DNA of 10,097 nucleotides from Pseudomonadota bacterium (GTDB lineage: Bacteria > Pseudomonadota > Alphaproteobacteria > Reyranellales > Reyranellaceae), in contig JAEWIV010000279.1 of assembly GCA_023386865.1 (NCBI GenBank), positions 1-10,097 on the forward strand, given 5' to 3'. Each line of letters opens with the position of its first letter. Position 1 is the first letter of the stretch. The translations under genes were made by a program, and so were the position numbers. Below are positions 5,920-10,097 of this stretch, in pieces. The notes beneath the pieces were generated by a model that was not told where the DNA came from, did no database searches, and saw only the letters and a program-made list of their open reading frames with translations.

Positions 5920-7935
5920 ATGACGGTGCAGAACGAGCTCCTGAGTGACGAGGAGCATCGCAAGATCGAGGAGCTGGTCGAGCAGGAGGAGGGCGGCGTT
6001 CATCGCTTCTCGGGGTGGTGGGGCGCCTTCCTCGGTGCAGTCGCCGTGGCGATGACACTGTTCCACCTTTACGCCGCGGCCAGCACCGTCGATCAGCAGT
6101 CTCTGCGCGAGATCCATGTCGCCTTCGCGCTGTCGCTGGTCTTCCTCCTGTTCCCCATGATGAAGAGCTGGCGCAACCGCGTCGCCCCCTGGGACATCGT
6201 CGCGGCGGTGCTGTCGGTCGGGGTCATCTGGTACATGATGACGGGCGGCACCTGGGTGAGCCGCGAGGCGGCCGACGACTTTCTCGACCGCTACGTCTCG
6301 CCGACCGGCATGGACGTCGCGGTCGGCGCCGTCCTGATCCTGCTGGTGCTCGAAGCGACCCGGCGGGCGACCGGTTGGATCATGCCGGTGCTGTCGCTGA
6401 CGTTCTTCGCCTACGGTCTGTGGGGCAACTACCTGCCGGCGCCGTGGACGCACAAGGGCTATCCGATCGTCGACCTGATCGCCGAGCTCTACATGACACT
6501 GAATGGCATCTTCGGCTCGGCGATCGACGTGTCGGCGACGCTGATCATCCTGTTCACCATTTTCGGCGCCATCCTGCAGGCCTCGGGCGCCGGCCGCTTC
6601 TTCATCGACTTCTCGCTGCTCGCGATGAAGGGCCAGCCAAATGCGGCGGGCCGGGCCGTCGTGCTGTCGTCGTTCCTGCTCGGCGGTCCGTCGGGCTCGG
6701 GCGTGGCCACCACCGTCACGATCGGCACCGTGGCCTGGCCCATCATGCGCGAAGCGGGCTACGGCAAGAGCGCCGCCGGCGGCCTGTTGGCCGCGGGCGG
6801 CCACGGCGCCATCCTGTCGCCGCCGGTGCTGGGCGCCGCGGCCTTCCTGATCGCCGAGTACCTCAAGATGTCGTACCTCGACATCGTGCGCATGGCGATC
6901 GTGCCCACATGCCTCTACTACTTCGGCCTGCTGGTCATGACCGAGATCGATTCGCGCAAATACCATCTGCGCGCCGTCGATCCGCAGGTCGACATCGGTA
7001 TGCGCCAGCTCCTCACGCGCTATGGCTTCCACTTCTCCTCGCTGATCTCCGTCGTCGTGCTGATGATCTGGGGCTACTCGGCGACCTACGCGGTGTTCTG
7101 GTCGATCCTGCTCGCCATCCTGGTGAGCTACCTGCGCGCCGACACCGCGCTCTGGCCGCGCCGGCTGTTCCGGGCCCTGGCAGACGGCTCGATCCAGGCG
7201 CTGGGCGTGGCGGCAACCTGTGCCTGTGCCGGCATCATCGTCGGCATCATCACCAAGACCGGCCTGGCGCTGAAATTCTCGTCGATCGTCATCGATCTCG
7301 CCGGCGGATCGATGTTCTGGACGGCGCTCTACACCGCGCTGATCGTCTGGGTAGTCGGTCTCGCCGTGCCGGTGACGGCCTCCTACATCATGTGCGCGGT
7401 GATCGCCGCTCCGGCACTGATCAAGCTCGGGGTGCCGGATTACGCCGCGCACATGTTCATCTTCTACTACGCGGTGCTGTCGGAAGTGTCGCCGCCCACC
7501 GCGCTGTCGCCCTTCGCGGCGGCGACGCTGACCCGCGCCGATCCCTACGTCACCACCCTGCAGAGCTGGAAATACGCCCTGCCGGCCTTCCTGGTGCCGT
7601 TCATCTTCGTGCTCGATCCGATCGGCAGCGGCCTGCTGCTGGAAGTGCCGAAGGACATGAGCTGGGGCTGGGTGCCCTGGGTGACGCTGGGTGCGGCCGG
7701 CGGCATCCTTGCTCTGGCGATCGCCGCTCAGGGGCACCTGTGGCGGCCAGTGGGCATGCCGCAACGCATCGCCTGCGCAGTCGCGGGGATATCACTTACG
7801 TTTCCGGACATCGTCGACGATTGGGTAGGCGGCATGGTCGCGGCCCGGGCCCTCGGCCTCGCGGTTCTGGCCGGTGTCGTTGCCTACGAATACAGCCAGT
7901 CGAAAGTCATTGCCGGGACGCGGCGGCTTCCTTAG
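5920..7935 (+). CDS. fused TRAP transporter permease (small and large subunits), TAXI type
   Basis: This 671-residue inner-membrane permease joins the small (DctQ-like) and large (DctM-like) TRAP subunits in one chain, as is usual for TAXI systems. It would use an ion gradient to import the solute bound by the upstream receptor. An acidic cytoplasmic N-terminus (1-28) precedes the first membrane segments (about 33-52, 66-82, 91-107, 132-146). The large-subunit core holds the conserved stretch FLLGGPSGSGVATTVTIGTV (252-271), then GGHGAILSPPVLGAAAF (293-309) and, in the second half, VLSEVSPPTALSPFAAATL (519-537). Further hydrophobic helices run to about residue 655. GGAAGG (5912-5917) lies just before the ATG. 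Length fits fused TAXI permeases. The gene is 63 bp after the receptor and 46 bp before the ABC-type binding protein. Confidence 0.92.
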   Translation: MTVQNELLSDEEHRKIEELVEQEEGGVHRFSGWWGAFLGAVAVAMTLFHLYAAASTVDQQSLREIHVAFALSLVFLLFPMMKSWRNRVAPWDIVAAVLSVGVIWYMMTGGTWVSREAADDFLDRYVSPTGMDVAVGAVLILLVLEATRRATGWIMPVLSLTFFAYGLWGNYLPAPWTHKGYPIVDLIAELYMTLNGIFGSAIDVSATLIILFTIFGAILQASGAGRFFIDFSLLAMKGQPNAAGRAVVLSSFLLGGPSGSGVATTVTIGTVAWPIMREAGYGKSAAGGLLAAGGHGAILSPPVLGAAAFLIAEYLKMSYLDIVRMAIVPTCLYYFGLLVMTEIDSRKYHLRAVDPQVDIGMRQLLTRYGFHFSSLISVVVLMIWGYSATYAVFWSILLAILVSYLRADTALWPRRLFRALADGSIQALGVAATCACAGIIVGIITKTGLALKFSSIVIDLAGGSMFWTALYTALIVWVVGLAVPVTASYIMCAVIAAPALIKLGVPDYAAHMFIFYYAVLSEVSPPTALSPFAAATLTRADPYVTTLQSWKYALPAFLVPFIFVLDPIGSGLLLEVPKDMSWGWVPWVTLGAAGGILALAIAAQGHLWRPVGMPQRIACAVAGISLTFPDIVDDWVGGMVAARALGLAVLAGVVAYEYSQSKVIAGTRRLP

Positions 7936-7939
7936 CGTC

Positions 7940-7978
7940 TCCTCCAACGGTCCCTGTCGAGGACCGACAACAGGAGGA
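7940..7978 (+). promoter_or_regulatory. hairpin that could sequester the ribosome-binding site
   Basis: TCCTCC (7940-7945) is complementary to GGAGGA (7973-7978), which is the ribosome-binding site of the following gene. Between them CGGTCC (7948-7953) pairs perfectly with GGACCG (7961-7966) around a 7-nt loop. The nested stems would hide the Shine-Dalgarno in the folded transcript. The structure starts 5 nt after the permease stop codon, so ribosomes finishing the permease could open it. Regulation is inferred; the complementarity is direct. Confidence 0.45.
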
Positions 7979-7981
7979 AAC

Positions 7982-9319
7982 ATGACTGCTTCGAAGACCA
8001 CGCGTCGTCGCTTTGTCGCCGGTAGCGTTGCCGCATCGACTTTGGTTGCGGCGCCGTTCGTCCGCGGCGCCTATGCCGCCGGCAAGCTTTCGCTGGCCAT
8101 GTGGGACCACTGGGTTCCCAACGCCAACAACGCGACCAAGAACGCGGTCGACGAATGGGCGGCCAAGGAAAAGGTCGAGGTCCAGGTCGACTTCATCACC
8201 TCGCAGGGCAACAAGCTGCTGCTGACCGGCGCTGCCGAGGCACAGGCCAAGTCGGGCCACGACATCTTCGCCTTCTCGACCTGGCTGCCGTCGCGCTACG
8301 CCAACCTCCTGGTGTCGATGAACGACGTCATGGAACCCTTGATCAAGCAGAACGGTGCAGTGAACGCGACGGTCGAGTATCTCGGCAAGGTCGACGGCAA
8401 GTGGTTGGCCGTGCCCGCCACGGTCGGCAGCCAGATCAAGGGGCCATGCTCGCGAATCGACTTGATGAAGCAGCATGCCGGCATCGACGTGCAGGAGATG
8501 TATCCCGCCGGCGCGAAGCCCAAGGCCGACAACTGGACGTTCGACACGTTCCTGAAAGCGGCCGAGGCCTGCAACAAGGCGGGCCACGCCTTCGGCATCG
8601 GCGTCGGCACCACGGCCGACAACGTCGATACGGCGGGCGCGATTTTCCACGGCTTCGGCGCCATGCTGGTCGACGCCAAGGGCAACGTCACCGTGAAGAG
8701 CGACCCGGTGCGCCAGGCGCTGGATTATTACAAGCGTCTGATGGCGCATCTGCCGTCCGACGTGCCGTCATGGGATGACGCCTCGAACAACAAGTGGCTG
8801 GTGTCCGGTCGCGGCGCCCTGATCATGAACCCGCCGAGCGCCTGGGCGGTCGCCAAGCGCGACGCTCCCAAGGTCGCCGAGCAGCTGTGGACGCACGGCT
8901 TCGCAGCCGGTCCCAAGGGCCGCTTCGCGCCGTTCGTGCCCTATTTCTGGGGCATCTGGAATTTCAGCAAGAACCAGGCGGCTGCCAAGAGCCTGATCGT
9001 GCATCTGTCGCAACAGGCCGTCGTCGAGAAGATGGTCGAGGCCTCCAACGGCTACGACCTGCCGTCGTTTGCGAACTTCACCACCTTCAAGACCTGGGCC
9101 GACGAGGGGCCGCCCAAGGGCACGCTTTTCCACTATCCCAACCCCTACCAGCACCAGATCTTGTCGATCGCCGGCGCCCCGGCGCCGCACAAGATCGGCG
9201 AGCAGATCTATGTGCAGGCGCTGCAGACGCAGATGGCGGTCCGGCACTTCCGCGGCGAAGCGATGGAAAAGACGCTCGATTGGGCAGCCAACGAGCTCGA
9301 AGGCTTCACGCGGAACTGA
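7982..9319 (+). CDS. ABC transporter extracellular solute-binding protein, family 1
   Basis: This 445-residue periplasmic binding protein starts at the ATG at 7982, with AGGAGG (7972-7977) 4 nt upstream. Its leader has a twin-arginine motif (TTRRRFVAG, 7-14) and a likely cleavage site AYA|AG after residue 32. The mature protein opens LSLAMWDHWVPNANNATKNA, the usual start of family-1 sugar or polyol binding proteins, where a strand is followed by a helix lining the binding cleft. Later segments such as WLAVPATVGSQIKG (141-154), WTFDTFLKAAEAC (185-197), GALIMNPPSAW (278-288) and AAAKSLIVHLSQQ (333-345) fit the same fold and its typical length. The ligand is not predictable. No ABC permease or ATPase lies in the window, so it is an orphan here, placed behind a TRAP operon. 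It probably shares the upstream transcript, subject to the hairpin over its ribosome-binding site. Confidence 0.88.
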   Translation: MTASKTTRRRFVAGSVAASTLVAAPFVRGAYAAGKLSLAMWDHWVPNANNATKNAVDEWAAKEKVEVQVDFITSQGNKLLLTGAAEAQAKSGHDIFAFSTWLPSRYANLLVSMNDVMEPLIKQNGAVNATVEYLGKVDGKWLAVPATVGSQIKGPCSRIDLMKQHAGIDVQEMYPAGAKPKADNWTFDTFLKAAEACNKAGHAFGIGVGTTADNVDTAGAIFHGFGAMLVDAKGNVTVKSDPVRQALDYYKRLMAHLPSDVPSWDDASNNKWLVSGRGALIMNPPSAWAVAKRDAPKVAEQLWTHGFAAGPKGRFAPFVPYFWGIWNFSKNQAAAKSLIVHLSQQAVVEKMVEASNGYDLPSFANFTTFKTWADEGPPKGTLFHYPNPYQHQILSIAGAPAPHKIGEQIYVQALQTQMAVRHFRGEAMEKTLDWAANELEGFTRN

Positions 9320-9371
9320 CCACTGGAGTCTCCGGCGCGCGCGGTCCTATCCGATCGCGAGCGCGTGCCCT

Positions 9372-9401
9372 CCCGGTGGGGCCGCGTGCAGTTCCACCGG
9401 G
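9372..9401. terminator. convergent terminator-like hairpin
   Basis: CCCGGTGG (9372-9379) and CCACCGGG (9394-9401) form a perfect 8-bp stem that two G-T pairs can extend inward, with a loop of 10-14 nt. It lies in the 94-bp space between the end of the ABC binding-protein gene and the end of the leftward DUF2892-like gene. No T-run follows on either strand, so factor-independent termination is doubtful. Confidence 0.45.
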
Positions 9402-9413
9402 TCGCAGTCCGCC

Positions 9414-9869
9414 TCACGCCTTGGCGGCCCGCAGGGCGCGATCGGAGTCGATCGCCCGGCCATTGCCCGAACGGCCCGCTTCGGCGAAATCGCCGCGCAG
9501 GATCTTCAGCGCCACGCGCTCGATCTCGATCTCGCGCGATGTCCGGATACCGAGCCGGCGCAGCAGCGGGATGGGGGGACACCAGCCTTGGACGGCGTGC
9601 TGGAACAAGAAGGTCGTGACCAGCGCCGGCAGCAGCAGCCATCGCCGGTCGAGGCGCGCGCCCATTGCCACGCCCGCGAAGGCCAACAGCGCGGCGTTGG
9701 TCTCCAGGACACGCTCGACGTCCCACTCGCGATCCAGCTCGCGCAAACGCCGCTCGATGGCCAGCGGATGGCGCGCCAGCCGTCGGATGCGCTCGCCGGT
9801 TGCCGCCTCTATGCGCCGGTTGATGGCCTCGTCGGTATTGCGTTGGACGCGGTTGATCGTGGTCAGCAT
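9414..9869 (-). CDS. DUF2892-like small membrane protein
   Basis: This 151-residue protein has a charged N-terminal helical region (1-55, rich in Arg and Glu, possibly coiled), two membrane segments (about 57-72 and 76-92), the string GWCPPIPLLRRLG (95-107), and a polar tail. Two close membrane helices followed by a G-x-C-P motif and a Leu/Arg turn is the pattern of the DUF2892 domain, also found at the C-terminus of YgaP-type rhodaneses. The domain's function is unknown, and no rhodanese domain is attached here. I chose the ATG whose complement is 9867-9869 because GGGAGG (complement of 9876-9881) sits 6 nt upstream; the frame is open further, to 9968, without a comparable site. It is divergent from the truncated gene at the window edge. 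A partial EcfG-like element upstream hints at stress control. Confidence 0.65.
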   Translation of the reverse strand: MLTTINRVQRNTDEAINRRIEAATGERIRRLARHPLAIERRLRELDREWDVERVLETNAALLAFAGVAMGARLDRRWLLLPALVTTFLFQHAVQGWCPPIPLLRRLGIRTSREIEIERVALKILRGDFAEAGRSGNGRAIDSDRALRAAKA

Positions 9870-9924
9870 GCGCCACCTCCCAGGCAGGCAGGACAGAGAT
9901 GACCGGCAACGACCGAAATTGGGC

Positions 9925-9949
9925 GTCGTTGCGGAGCCGTCAGGGTTCC
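9925..9949 (-). promoter_or_regulatory. partial EcfG-like promoter
   Basis: On the minus strand a perfect GGAAC (complement of 9945-9949) is followed after 16 nt by CGAC (complement of 9925-9928), which matches only the first two bases of the CGTT box. Spacing and orientation suit the DUF2892-like gene, with a leader of about 50 nt. The -10 mismatch makes this weak. Confidence 0.25.
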
Positions 9950-9981
9950 CCGCGCCGTCGAAGAGCACGGAGATCGTTCGG

Positions 9982-10006
9982 GCAACCGGCGGCGACGGGA
10001 TCCGTT
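9982..10006 (+). promoter_or_regulatory. imperfect EcfG-like promoter
   Basis: GCAAC (9982-9986), one base off GGAAC, is followed by exactly 16 nt and CGTT (10003-10006). It is correctly placed and oriented for the truncated gene starting at about 10037, giving a leader of roughly 20-25 nt that includes its AGGAGG. With one mismatch in a key -35 position it may be chance. Confidence 0.3.
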
Positions 10007-10036
10007 GGCTGGCAACACGGCAGGAGGAGAATGACG

Positions 10037-10097
10037 ATGAAGTACATCTCGCTGATCGCCATCGCCGCCAGCGCGCTGGGGGCGGGCTGCACTGTCG
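10037..10097 (+). CDS. N-terminus of a secreted protein, possibly a lipoprotein (truncated)
   Basis: Only the first 20 codons lie in the window. They read MKYISLIAIAASALGAGCTV: a lysine, a hydrophobic stretch and a cysteine at position 18, as in a short export signal. The residues before the cysteine are G-A-G, with leucine one place too far upstream for a standard lipobox, so lipid attachment is likely but not certain. AGGAGG (10022-10027) is 9 nt before this ATG; an in-frame ATG at 10031 would be only 3 nt from it and is the less likely start. The gene is divergent from the DUF2892-like gene. Its function cannot be stated from what is present. Confidence 0.6.
   Translation, partial: MKYISLIAIAASALGAGCTV

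Noticed and set aside
5860..7764. A 634-codon open frame antisense to the TRAP permease
   Set aside because: Its translation is almost entirely Asp, Arg, His, Gln and Gly without hydrophobic cores. That is what the complement of a high-GC membrane-protein gene gives. The sense strand has clear TRAP motifs.
9208..9909. A leftward frame overlapping both the ABC receptor's end and the DUF2892-like gene
   Set aside because: It is a different frame from the DUF2892-like protein, lacks membrane segments and reads as Arg/Ala/Gly-rich filler.

Overview
This is a high-GC chromosomal segment from what is probably an alphaproteobacterium. The evidence for that is a TAXI-type TRAP transporter with a fused permease, Tat-type leaders on two solute-binding proteins, and a good match to the alphaproteobacterial general-stress (EcfG-type) promoter. 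A Rhodospirillales- or Hyphomicrobiales-like soil or water organism would fit, but the genus is an inference. I see no rRNA, tRNA, CRISPR array, insertion sequence or phage gene, and the gene order looks like ordinary metabolic chromosome.

Left part (1-3470). A large polytopic membrane protein resembling polysaccharide (Wzy/O-antigen) polymerases reads rightward. It converges, with an 8-bp gap, on a small leftward gene of unknown function (1651-2106) whose two halves resemble each other. That small gene has the best regulatory signal in the window: GGAAC-N17-CGTT just upstream of a strong ribosome-binding site. About 450 bp without a convincing gene follow, then a calcineurin-like metallophosphoesterase of the membrane-anchored LpxG/YaeI/YkuE type.

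Central part (3536-9319). A COG1228-type amidohydrolase reads leftward, away from a TAXI-family TRAP binding protein and its fused TRAP permease. The two divergent genes share a 74-bp control region. Forty-six bp after the permease, on the same strand, lies an ABC-type (family 1) binding protein without its own permease or ATPase in the window. Hairpins sit between the TRAP binding protein and the permease, and over the ribosome-binding site of the ABC binding protein, so these three genes may be differentially expressed from one message. The simplest reading is an uptake-plus-hydrolysis locus for an unidentified organic acid, amide or peptide-like compound.

Right part (9320-10097). After a convergent terminator-like hairpin there is a small leftward DUF2892-like membrane protein. 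Across a 167-bp divergent spacer, the first 20 codons of a rightward secreted protein or lipoprotein run off the end. Both sides of that spacer carry imperfect EcfG-like motifs.

Nothing here amounts to a clearly new system. The most testable items are the stress promoter on the unknown duplicated-domain protein, the corrected TTG start that gives the TAXI protein a Tat leader, the orphan ABC binding protein behind a TRAP operon, and the hairpins in that operon.
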